A stretch of DNA of 64,000 bases from CAVUWL01 sp963700105 (GTDB taxonomy: Bacteria > Actinomycetota > Thermoleophilia > Solirubrobacterales > 70-9). The notes under the pieces are model-generated. The model made no database searches. It had not been told where the DNA came from and was given only the letters and a program-made list of their open reading frames with translations. The translations under genes were made by a program, and so were the position numbers. Shown here one piece after another: positions 27,155 to 35,503 of this stretch. The DNA is taken from contig CAVOWL010000004.1 in assembly GCA_963700105.1 (NCBI GenBank), forward strand, positions 248,001 through 312,000, written 5' to 3'. The stretch's first letter is position 1; each line of letters opens with the position of its first letter.

Positions 27155-27828
27155 GTGGACGAGGCCCGGTCGCTGTGCTCGGTCGAGAGTCGAGCTGAAT
27201 ACCGCCGTGGGAATCAAATCGGGAGCGCTCCACTGCCTGGAGTTATTGTCAGGGCGATAGCGCCGGCACTCGCCCTAATCGCCTTCGCAGTGGTCCTGGT
27301 CCCCTACCTGATTCCGCTCGCGCGACACGCGCTGGCGCAGGGATCCTCCCATGAGCGCTTCTCGCGCCGACTCAGCGAGACGCCGGGCTGGCGCCTGGAC
27401 TCGACTATCTTCCTCGCTGTCGTGCTGATCGTTGCCGGCGGCGAGGGCAGGGTGCGCCCGGCGTTCACACTGGCTCGAGAGTGGCATCTTCCGGCCGCCC
27501 TGGCCGGGGTGCTGATCCTGGCATGCTCATGAGCCTTCCCAACGTGTTCGAGGTCGCCAGCCTGGGAAGCAGCCTCCGGGGTGCCCGCCTGGTTAGGGAG
27601 ACGCTGAACAGCAAAACGATCAATCTACTCGGCGGAGTGATGGCACCAGCGCCGATCACGGCCGCGCTAGCGTCGGGGCTGGTGAGGGTCGACCTCGGCT
27701 GGTTGATCGCAATGACCGTCGCGGCGCTGTTGTTGGTTGCCAGGCGCCGCGACGCGGGTCGCCTCGCCGGCACCTTTTTGATCATGCTCTACACAGTCGT
27801 CGCCGTACAGGTGACGAACGCCCCCTAG
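27155..27828 (+). pseudogene. Frameshifted fragment of a CaCA-type cation exchanger
   Basis: Two frames together look like the C-terminal part of a Na+/Ca2+ exchanger-family membrane protein. The first (to 27532) has helices IAPALALIAFAVVLVPYLIP and LAGVLILA; the second continues from about 27523 with SLPNVFEVASLGSSLRGARL and RETLNSKTINLLGG, the alpha-repeat signature (SLPN; ETLNSxTINL), then two more helices. The join near 27520-27535 needs a frame change, and the N-terminal half is missing. A sequencing error could explain the shift but not the truncation. Confidence 0.6.
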
Positions 27829-27873
27829 CTCAGCCCATTGGCCACCAGTTTCCTTCCCCCATACGATCGGCCG

Positions 27874-28740
27874 ATGCGCATTTTTTACGCCCAGCGTCCA
27901 GAGTCGCCGGCCCGTCTCTGCGGCCGAGTACTGGCCGCGGTTGCTCTTGCGACATTCCTCCTCGCCACGCAGGTAGGTTGCGGCTCAATCGCAGGATCCG
28001 CAGGGACTTTCACAACCGCCCAGCGAGGGGTCCTCACGGTGGCGACCTCAGCGGTGCCGAGCGCCGGCTTCTGGGAAGGGACACCGAGCGATCCGACCGG
28101 CGGTTTCGAGTACGAGCTGGCGCGCGAATTCGCCCACCGCTTCGGCCTCGGCGCCGTGCAGGTCAGGATTGTCCATTTCGATCGGATCGTGGAAGGGCAA
28201 CTCGGTGGGGCCGACATCGGGCTCGACTTGATCACTCCCACCCCGCAGCGAGAAGAAGACCTTGAATTCTCCGCTCCCTATCTGAAGGCCGCGCCGACCG
28301 TTGTGGTCCGCAGTGGAACCGAAGTCCCGGACCTCGCCGCCGCCAGAGAACTTCGTTGGGGAGCGGTGCGCTCGACCACCTTCGTCGGGGATATCGAAAA
28401 CGCGGTCGCACCCGAACTGCCGATCGTGATCTTCGACGGCCAGCGAGAGATGCTCGAAGCGCTGCGCGCTGGCAAGGTCGACGCGGTCATGTTCGACCTG
28501 CCGCTTGCGGTGGCCACCGCACGGCTCTCCCGGGGCAAGCTGGAAGCCGCGGCCCAGCTGCCCGAACACGAGCCGATATCCGTCGCCCTGCCGAAGGGAT
28601 CACCCAACCGCCAGGCGGTCGATTCGGCGATTCGTGCCTTCACCGCCGACGGGACGATCGAAAGACTGCTGGACCGCTGGGTCGGGAGCGAAGCCGCCGA
28701 AGCGGAAACGGCAATCCCGCTCCTGCAAACCACCCGCTAA
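27874..28740 (+). CDS. Substrate-binding lipoprotein, amino-acid type (SBP family 3)
   Basis: Extracytoplasmic ligand-binding protein, 288 residues. The signal peptide ends in a lipobox (LATQVGCGS), and the mature domain has the family-3 pattern: RGVLTVATSAVPSAGFWEG, GFEYELAREFAHRFGL, DIGLDLITPTPQREEDLEFS, APYLKAAPTVVVRSG, GKVDAVMFDLPLA and DGTIERLLDRWVG. No ABC permease or ATPase gene is adjacent. Instead its stop overlaps the start of a CPA2 antiporter (TAATG), suggesting that the ligand signal is linked to ion transport. The longer start at 27838 is less likely. Confidence 0.87.
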   Translation: MRIFYAQRPESPARLCGRVLAAVALATFLLATQVGCGSIAGSAGTFTTAQRGVLTVATSAVPSAGFWEGTPSDPTGGFEYELAREFAHRFGLGAVQVRIVHFDRIVEGQLGGADIGLDLITPTPQREEDLEFSAPYLKAAPTVVVRSGTEVPDLAAARELRWGAVRSTTFVGDIENAVAPELPIVIFDGQREMLEALRAGKVDAVMFDLPLAVATARLSRGKLEAAAQLPEHEPISVALPKGSPNRQAVDSAIRAFTADGTIERLLDRWVGSEAAEAETAIPLLQTTR

Positions 28741-30596
28741 TGCTCGCGTTCTCACACACCCTCGCCGCGATCTCCCTCCAATCGCCGACCGGTCCAGCCT
28801 GGGAGTTCTTAGTGCTGTTCGTCGTAGTCATCGTCGGCCCGCCGCTGATGCGGCGCGCCCGCGTACCAGGCATCATCGGGCTGCTGCTCGGCGGCTTCGC
28901 AATCGGCCCCTACGGGCTCAACCTGATCGGCGCCGGCAACACCACGGTCCCCGACCTCGGTCAGCTGGGACTGCTCTACCTGATGTTCGTCGCCGGAGTC
29001 GAGCTCGACCTCACCTTGGTCCGAGTCCACCGCAACGCCGTCATTACTTTCGGAATCGTCACCTTTTTGCTGCCGATGGCCTTCGGCACCGTGATCGGCC
29101 TCGCGCTCGGCTGGGTCGTCCCGGCGGCGCTGCTGCTTGGGGCGCTCCTCTCCTCCCACACGCTACTGCTCTACCCGAGCGCCCGCGCCGCAGGCCTCTC
29201 GGCAGATCGCGGCGTGGCAACGGCGGTCGGTGCGACAGTCCTCACCGACACCGCGGCGCTGATCGTCCTCGCGGGCGTCTCGGGCTCTCAGCTCGAGGGC
29301 GGCTCGGGGGCCTCAATCGCGCTGCAGATCGCCCTCGGCCTGACCGTCCTACTGGTCTTCACAATTGGTCTTTTGCCGCGGTTGGTCCGACTGGCCTTCC
29401 GCTACCTGGGCACCGATCGAGTTGTCCGCTACCTGCTCGCGGTAGCTGCCTTCCTCGCCGCGGCGACGGTTGCAGACATCTTCGGGATCGAGCCGATTGT
29501 CGGCGCCTTCTTCGCCGGGCTCGCGCTGAACCGCCTCGTTCCCAATGAAGGCCCGTTAATGGATCGCATTGACTTCTTCGGCTCCGCGGTCTTCGTGCCG
29601 GTCTTCCTCGTCTCCGTCGGCATGCTCCTGGACCCGGCCGTGATGGTCGAAGGCCAGACGCTGAAGCTCGCTGGCCTCTTCATTACGGCCAGCATCGGGG
29701 GCAAGGCCATCGCCTCGGTCTTCGCCCGACTGGCGCTTGGATACTCCCAGCCGCAGGCTGTCCTGATGCTTGGGCTGACAATCCCCCAGGCGGCGGCAAC
29801 CCTGGCGGCGACCGTGGTCGGCTATGACATCGGGCTATTCGACCAGTCCGTAGTCAACGCGGCGCTGGTCCTGATCCTCGCCTCGATCGTGGTTGGAACG
29901 CTCTTCGTCGAGCGCTCGGTGAAGGCGGTGCCTGCACCACAGTCGACTGCCGAGCGACTGGGCTCGCGCATACTCCTCACCCTCGTCGATGCGGGTCAGG
30001 CTCCCTTGGGATTCGCCATCGCGGGGCGAATAGCTGCTGCCGACGGTGGCGTGGTCCACGGTCTCCTAGCCCGCCCTCGCCAGGAGGCCAAATCGAGCGA
30101 CGCTGCCCTCGCGCAAGTCGAAGCGGCCGGCTTTAGCGCCGGCCTCGACGCCGAACCGAAGCTGCTCATCAACGACTCCCTGGCCGAAGGGGTGGTGAAT
30201 GCCGCCGCCGAGGCCCGGGCTTCTTTCGTCCTGGTCGGGCAATCTTCGATTGCCGGCGCCTCCGCCTTCGGAAGCGCTGGGGAGGCGATCGCCGCGGCGT
30301 TGGCGTCGCCCGTGGCGATACTCGTAGGCGAGGCAAGCTCGATTCGCGAGGTGGAGTTGATTCGAAACCACACTGATGGGGTCGACCGCGCTTCTGAGGC
30401 GAAAAGGCTGGCGGCCGAGCTCGCCCGCCGACTCGGCGGCAGCCGGATCCACGTCCGCGAAACAGAAACCCCCACCCATCCCAAGAATCTCACCCCGGGT
30501 CAGCTGTGCGTGCTGCCGGCGACCTCGTGGGAGTTGCTCGCAGGGCCCGTCGATCCGCCTCCGGGAGCCGCCTTGCTGATCGTGCCCGACGCCTAG
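28740..30596 (+). CDS. CPA2-family cation:proton antiporter with C-terminal UspA-like domain
   Basis: 618 residues. About 12 membrane segments form the Na+/H+ exchanger fold, with GIIGLLLGGFAIGPYGLNLI, a conserved LYLMFVAGVELDL and FGIEPIVGAFFAGLALNRLV (KefB/NapA-type). From about residue 400 a soluble domain begins (RILLTLVDAGQAPLGFAIAG; ASFVLVGQSSIAGASAFGSA) that looks like a universal-stress-protein fold, which can bind nucleotides in antiporters. ATG 28740 overlaps the lipoprotein stop by one base. Likely Na+/H+ or K+/H+ exchange; ion not determinable. Confidence 0.9.
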   Translation: MLAFSHTLAAISLQSPTGPAWEFLVLFVVVIVGPPLMRRARVPGIIGLLLGGFAIGPYGLNLIGAGNTTVPDLGQLGLLYLMFVAGVELDLTLVRVHRNAVITFGIVTFLLPMAFGTVIGLALGWVVPAALLLGALLSSHTLLLYPSARAAGLSADRGVATAVGATVLTDTAALIVLAGVSGSQLEGGSGASIALQIALGLTVLLVFTIGLLPRLVRLAFRYLGTDRVVRYLLAVAAFLAAATVADIFGIEPIVGAFFAGLALNRLVPNEGPLMDRIDFFGSAVFVPVFLVSVGMLLDPAVMVEGQTLKLAGLFITASIGGKAIASVFARLALGYSQPQAVLMLGLTIPQAAATLAATVVGYDIGLFDQSVVNAALVLILASIVVGTLFVERSVKAVPAPQSTAERLGSRILLTLVDAGQAPLGFAIAGRIAAADGGVVHGLLARPRQEAKSSDAALAQVEAAGFSAGLDAEPKLLINDSLAEGVVNAAAEARASFVLVGQSSIAGASAFGSAGEAIAAALASPVAILVGEASSIREVELIRNHTDGVDRASEAKRLAAELARRLGGSRIHVRETETPTHPKNLTPGQLCVLPATSWELLAGPVDPPPGAALLIVPDA

Positions 30597-31019
30597 ACAC
30601 AACGGCATGTGGCAGGAGAGCTAACCCCGTTCTCGCCATCCGCGTCGATGCTGCCTCGTTCTATCCCATCGTGCTCAGTCGGCCGTCGCCGCGGGGACGG
30701 TTGACCTGCTGCCAGGGCGAATCGTCCCATCTGTGGTCGTGCTTGAGCTGGCGTTATGGATTCTGATGGCCCCACGGATTCAGCGTCGCCGCCACCGCCG
30801 AATTCGGCCAGTTCTTTTCAAACCTTGGGCTGGAATGTTCTGTTACTTCGGCGGCTATGAAATCAATCTCGAGCGCATTCGCGCCGCGCCTCTAGCGTTA
30901 GGCGGAATTGGCTGGTTGATCAGTCGCGCTCGCTTACGGGCTCGGAGGCGTCCTCGCAGTGGCCGGGAGCGCCTAGTGCGAGCACATTCGGGCGATCCAC
31001 GACTAAGGTAACTGGAGAG
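30597..31019. other. Intergenic, no gene supported
   Basis: About 420 bp. A 92-codon plus-strand frame (30733-31011) is Arg-rich and not convincing. Confidence 0.5.
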
Positions 31020-31733
31020 CTATTCGGTGGAGAGGTTAGTGAGCTCGCCGGGCGGCCCGCCTAGCAAGCGCCAGCCCTGCGATGCGCGCTCGACCTTGCC
31101 GTCTCCCGCCAGCGCGGCCATCGCGGTGGAGACGGTCGGTCGACGCGCGCCCACCAGCTCGCCGAGCAACTCATGGGTCAAAGGGATATCAAGTGTCACC
31201 CCGTCTCGCTTCATTCGGCCCCAGCGATCAGCGAGATGCCAGAACAGCATGTGTAGCCGCGTTTCGATCCGTGGCTGATGCACGATCGCCATGTTGATTG
31301 CGAGGTAGCGTGAACGCAGCATTGCCCGCCCCGCCAATTGGGCCGCAATCGAGGGGTATTGGGATACCCGATGGGCGAAGCTATCGCCGAGAACAGCGAG
31401 TTGAGTGTCAGTGATTACGTCCCAGACCGGTTCAAAGGGAATGCTCGCCGCGCCACCCACCGTCTGCCACGGCCGGAGCAGGTCACCGGGGCCGAGCAGC
31501 TCAGCACCGAAGCGGCCCCCCTGTCGCACCCGCCGCGTCAGGAAACCAGCGAGGACCAGCAGTCCATAGCCACCGGGGTCGGGACTCTCGAACGCCTCCG
31601 AATCCCAGCGCCCGCGCCCAACCTCCACCAACGGAGCGACGCTGTCTGATTGCGCTGAATCGCGACCCGCCCGATCCAACCCCGCAGCAAGCTCTCGGTC
31701 ATAAGCGAGCACTTCGATCAGAGGGGCGGTCAT
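31020..31733 (-). CDS. Crp/Fnr-family transcriptional regulator
   Basis: 237 residues. The N-terminal half is a cNMP-binding-like beta barrel (GYGLLVLAGFLTRRV; GAELLGPGDLLRPWQ), with the conserved phosphate-binding cassette not evident, so cyclic-nucleotide binding is doubtful. The C-terminus is a winged helix: LTHELLGELVGARRPTVSTA, then MAALAGDGKVERASQGWRLL. It is divergent from the ClC gene; the 129-bp gap holds a 14-bp palindrome that recurs twice elsewhere, making it the best local candidate for this regulator's site. Confidence 0.88.
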   Translation of the reverse strand: MTAPLIEVLAYDRELAAGLDRAGRDSAQSDSVAPLVEVGRGRWDSEAFESPDPGGYGLLVLAGFLTRRVRQGGRFGAELLGPGDLLRPWQTVGGAASIPFEPVWDVITDTQLAVLGDSFAHRVSQYPSIAAQLAGRAMLRSRYLAINMAIVHQPRIETRLHMLFWHLADRWGRMKRDGVTLDIPLTHELLGELVGARRPTVSTAMAALAGDGKVERASQGWRLLGGPPGELTNLSTE

Positions 31734-31785
31734 CTACTCGAAGTCTTACCGACTCGATCCGGTTCTTCTGACCTGCCTTGAAGGT

Positions 31786-31799
31786 GTCAGAATTCTGAC
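31786..31799. promoter_or_regulatory. Palindrome GTCAGAATTCTGAC in the divergent promoter
   Basis: Perfect 14-bp palindrome between the Crp-like regulator and the ClC gene. A half-site TTCTGACC also occurs at 31766-31773. Same core as 24901-24914 and 33965-33978. Confidence 0.65.
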
Positions 31800-31862
31800 C
31801 AACTCGAACTCCAAGCATTCCCCGGGCGTCCCAAGGCCCCAATGAGTTCCTAGGTTCTACTG

Positions 31863-33752
31863 ATGGCAATTCGGTTTGCGATCAGGCTCAAGCGTGTCTC
31901 CCCAGGCAAGGTAACCGAATACGTGCGCTCGAAAATGGGCGGCGAGGACGGCCTACTGATCGTGCTAGCGCTCTTGGTCGGAGCCGGCGCAGGTCTTGGG
32001 GCCATCGTCTTTCGCTACTTGATTCGTGGTTTCACCGAGCTCTTCAGCGGCCACCCCGACCCAAGCGACCTCGGTCACTTCGTCAACCCCAACCTACCGT
32101 TTCTCGGCCCGTTCATCGTACTCCTGATCCCCGTAGTGGGTGGGCTGCTTTACGGTCCACTCGTCTATCGCTTCGCACCTGAGGCCCGCGGTCACGGCGT
32201 GCCAGAGGTGATGCTCGCCGTTCACAGCAACGAAGGCCGGATTAGAGGTCGCGTGCCGATCATTAAGTCGCTCGCCTCGGCCCTTTGCATTGGCGCCGGT
32301 GGATCGGTCGGACGCGAGGGTCCAATCGTGCAGATCGGCTCCGCAATTGGTTCAGCAATCGGCCAATTCAGCCGTCTGTCAGCTCAGGAGCTTCGGCTGC
32401 TCGCAGCCTGTGGGGCGGCTGGCGGGATTGGAGCAACCTTCAATGCCCCGATCGCAGGCGTCTTCTTTGCCCTGGAGCTGATCTTGCGTAACTTCCAGAC
32501 CCGCTCCTTTGGACTCGTCGTACTGAGCTCGGTGGTAGCGACGGCTGTCGGGCGTCTCGCCTTTGGGTCGGGTGCCTTCCTTCACCTCCCCACATTTCAT
32601 CTCGTCTCCGCGGCCGAGTACCCCCTCTACGCGCTGCTTGGGGTCCTGGGGGCGTTGGTCGGCGTGACCTTTATCCACGCGCTTTACGGGGCCGAGGATT
32701 TCGCCGACCGAATCTGGCGCGGGCCAGCCTGGCTGCGGCCGGCGGCCGGCGGCATCCTGTTGGGGGCTCTGCTCCTCGTCTTGCCGGAGATGTATGGGGT
32801 CGGCTATCCGGTACTGGTGAACGCAATTGGCGGACAGTACGGACTCGGCCTCTTGCTGGCATTTCTGCTCGGAAAGATCGTCGCGACGAGCTTGACGATG
32901 GCGATCGGTGGCTCCGGTGGTGTCTTCGCTCCTTCGCTTTTCATGGGGGCGATGCTCGGAAGCGCGTTTGGATTTGGGGCTCACCAATTGTTGCCCGCGG
33001 CGACCGCTGGCGCCGGCGCATACGGACTTGTCGGCATGGGTGCGGTGTTCGCCGCCGCAGCCCGAGCTCCGATCACCGCGGTTCTGATCGTCTTTGAGCT
33101 GACAGGGGACTATTCGATCATCTTGCCGCTGATGCTGGCAGTTGTGATTGCCACCGGCATAAGCCACCGCCTCTCCACCTCCTCGATTTACACACTAAAG
33201 CTAAAGCGGCGCGGGGTAGATGTCGAGCGGCCAGCGTTGACTGGCGCGCTCAGTGCGTTACAGGTCGCGCAGGTGATGCGCACCGCGCCGGAGCCACTTC
33301 CGGGTGGTGCTCAACTAGAGCAGATAGCCGCTCGCTTCGCACAGGGATCAGATACCGCCGTGCCGGTGACCAACCGACAGGGGAATTTACTCGGAGTGCT
33401 CACGGCTCGAGACATCGATCGCCAGACAATCAGCGGTGAGCATGTCGACGCCGCGTCACTGGCTCGAGTTGCCCCCACGCTTCATGCCGAGCAGCCGTTG
33501 GTTGATGCGATCGAACTGCTCTCCGAGGGGGATTGGGAGGGGCTACCGGTGGTTGCAGACGAAAGCAGCACCATCATCGGCTGGATCGATCATCGCAATA
33601 TAATGCGCGCCTATTCGGCTCAGATCTCAGCGGAGGCGCCTCCGCGGATGGCGATGAGCATCTCACATACCCAGCCCCAAACCCGGGAAGCCAAGGCAAA
33701 ATGCCAGCTTGAAGCCAAGCGCGCACAGCCTACCGAGCGGACCGGTAGGTGA
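31863..33752 (+). CDS. ClC-family chloride channel/transporter with CBS pair
   Basis: 629 residues in the cytoplasmic membrane. ClC signatures: GAGGSVGREGPIVQIGSAIG (about 144-163) with the gating Glu in GREGP, FNAPIAGVFFALELI, and GGSGGVFAPSLFMGAMLGSA (GxFxP) near residue 350. A CBS pair follows from about residue 460 (VAQVMRTAPEPLPGG; AVPVTNRQGNLLGVLTARDI; EGLPVVADESSTIIGWIDH), usually binding adenine nucleotides. Whether it is a channel or an H+/Cl- exchanger is not resolved. Expression is probably controlled by the divergent Crp-like protein. Confidence 0.94.
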   Translation: MAIRFAIRLKRVSPGKVTEYVRSKMGGEDGLLIVLALLVGAGAGLGAIVFRYLIRGFTELFSGHPDPSDLGHFVNPNLPFLGPFIVLLIPVVGGLLYGPLVYRFAPEARGHGVPEVMLAVHSNEGRIRGRVPIIKSLASALCIGAGGSVGREGPIVQIGSAIGSAIGQFSRLSAQELRLLAACGAAGGIGATFNAPIAGVFFALELILRNFQTRSFGLVVLSSVVATAVGRLAFGSGAFLHLPTFHLVSAAEYPLYALLGVLGALVGVTFIHALYGAEDFADRIWRGPAWLRPAAGGILLGALLLVLPEMYGVGYPVLVNAIGGQYGLGLLLAFLLGKIVATSLTMAIGGSGGVFAPSLFMGAMLGSAFGFGAHQLLPAATAGAGAYGLVGMGAVFAAAARAPITAVLIVFELTGDYSIILPLMLAVVIATGISHRLSTSSIYTLKLKRRGVDVERPALTGALSALQVAQVMRTAPEPLPGGAQLEQIAARFAQGSDTAVPVTNRQGNLLGVLTARDIDRQTISGEHVDAASLARVAPTLHAEQPLVDAIELLSEGDWEGLPVVADESSTIIGWIDHRNIMRAYSAQISAEAPPRMAMSISHTQPQTREAKAKCQLEAKRAQPTERTGR

Positions 33753-34252
33753 GGACGTGTGGTTCGATCGCCAACCCGAAAGAATCCGGTCGGTCGAGAT
33801 CCGAAGAACAATGCAGCGACTCGGCACCATGAGCCCAACTTGACCCCTTACCGGCTCATGGCGCCGAGCGCTTCCCGGCGGGCGACGGACCGAGTCGCTG
33901 TCGCGGCTCTCATCGCGCACCAGCGCCAAAACTATCTTCAGACGCAAGGTTGGTCGAGGCAGCTGTCAGAGTTCTGACCGCCACTTACTGGGCTTCGGCC
34001 ACCTCGAGTCGACCCTTAGCTCGACAGCGTCCTCGTGCGGCCCTCCCCGAGCTGAAATTAACCGATCTCGCCTCTACCCAGACATAAGCCTCGCCCGTGC
34101 CGCCTTTGGTACTTCAACTCGGAGGTTCGGTGACCTATTCGCCAGGCGGATACGATCGCTCTTGGCGGCAGACAGACTTCAGAGTTGAACTCTGGATCAA
34201 TGCCTTTTGGGCCCGACCCCGCTAGCCCAAACCGTGCGCGGACGAAATCACG
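33753..34252. other. Intergenic with two palindromes
   Basis: 500 bp between ClC and CtaG genes, which converge. It holds the third GTCAGA-NN-TCTGAC palindrome (33965-33978) and a second one, CAGAGTT-G-AACTCTG (34180-34194). No convincing protein; a small RNA promoter or unrecognised transcript is possible. Confidence 0.5.
33965..33978. promoter_or_regulatory. Third copy of the palindrome, GTCAGAGTTCTGAC
   Basis: Arms identical to the other two copies (GTCAGA/TCTGAC) with a GT centre. There is no annotated gene start next to it, so it either marks an unrecognised transcript or is a distal site. Confidence 0.55.
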
Positions 34253-35143
34253 TCATCCGACTCCGGTGGATCTGGCAATGGAATCTCGCCTTGACTCATG
34301 AGGCTCCAGCCATCGATAGGCAATCACGATGATCGCGATCGTGTAGGCGATGGACCCGGGAACCCACATCACCCCGGCGGCGAGCTGCTGGTCGGTCAGG
34401 GCCGAGATATGGCCCGGTCTGGTCGTCTCATCGGCATAGAACGAATACAAGGGCGAAGGTGCCAGCGCGAGGACTATGGCGAGCACCCAGCCGACGAGCA
34501 GGGTGCCGGTGAGGTAGACGAGCTTCCCTGTCTCGCTTAACGGGGATCGCCACGGCGGTGAATAGATGACTCGCGTCCACAGAATGAGAGCAGTTGCGAA
34601 GAAGGTGAGATGCTCGAAGGCATGGACCGGTTCCGAGCGCAGCGCCGCGTCATAGAGAACCGGGAGATGCCACGCGACAAAATTCGCGTTGAAGATCAGC
34701 CAGGAGGCGACCGCCCCACCGACAAACAAGGCGAAACGACGCAGCGGCGCCATTCTCGGATTGCGGACGAACTCCCGGGTCGCCGCTCTTCGGTATTCCA
34801 GCGGAACGCCTCGCCACATCCGATTCCAAGGTCGCGCCAGCGCTAAGAGCGGAGGGGCCACGGAAATGAGCAGAATGTGCTGCACCATATGGACCCAGAA
34901 CAGTTCGTCGGACAGTTGGTCGATCGGCGAGTCGACCGCGAGCATTATCGCCGCCAAGCCGCCGATGAAGGAGGCGGTGCGCCAGTGATCAACCGGTCGC
35001 ACGGCCCGCTTCCTGCCACGCCCGCCGAGCCAATACAGAAGAGCCGCGCCCAGAACCCAGAGCAGCGCTGGACCACTAGTCCAAACCAAGGGCCTGAACA
35101 CCGCTGCAGGCATCACGTGAAACGGTAGAGCAGTAGCGAACAA
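34253..35143 (-). CDS. CtaG-type (caa3) membrane protein, copy 1
   Basis: Polytopic protein, 296 residues with about seven membrane segments. It has the CtaG pattern HMVQHILLISVAPPLLALAR, WHLPVLYDAALRSEPVHAFE and HLTFFATALILWTRV, with repeated membrane-embedded His residues. Family members are needed for caa3-type cytochrome oxidase maturation or for copper handling. It is followed downstream by convergent ClC and is the distal member of a minus-strand group with the SCO fusion. A second CtaG gene lies at 41141-42055. Confidence 0.9.
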   Translation of the reverse strand: MFATALPFHVMPAAVFRPLVWTSGPALLWVLGAALLYWLGGRGRKRAVRPVDHWRTASFIGGLAAIMLAVDSPIDQLSDELFWVHMVQHILLISVAPPLLALARPWNRMWRGVPLEYRRAATREFVRNPRMAPLRRFALFVGGAVASWLIFNANFVAWHLPVLYDAALRSEPVHAFEHLTFFATALILWTRVIYSPPWRSPLSETGKLVYLTGTLLVGWVLAIVLALAPSPLYSFYADETTRPGHISALTDQQLAAGVMWVPGSIAYTIAIIVIAYRWLEPHESRRDSIARSTGVG

Positions 35144-35503
35144 GACGACGGCAGAGCCTTTGGCCTCTCAATGTTAGTCGCCACGACTCCTCGAGCATCG
35201 CCACCGAAGCGGCTCCGGAATCATTGGCATCAGCGCCCTTATGATCTCGGCTATCAAGGCCCAAGACCGCCTCCTCGCTGAGTTCTCCCTCGCTGACTGC
35301 ACCGAGTCCCCCACCCGTAGGTCCTCAGTCCAAAGTCCGCTGCGCTGGCTCAGCCTTCTCGTTCGCTTATTGGGATGGGGATCGCCTGCTCCCAGCGCCA
35401 CCGTCGGCTGCCTTTTTCAATATGCCACTCATGAATGGTCCTACCGCCAACCGCAAATGCGGTCACAGCCGCAGTGCCCCTGAGCATCCGCTGAGTGCTC
35501 ATC
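35144..35503. other. Intergenic, no gene seen
   Basis: 360 bp between the SCO fusion stop and the CtaG start. No recognisable feature. Confidence 0.5.

Noticed and set aside
30733..31011. 92-codon plus-strand frame
   Set aside because: Arg-rich C-terminus and no recognisable fold; weak start.
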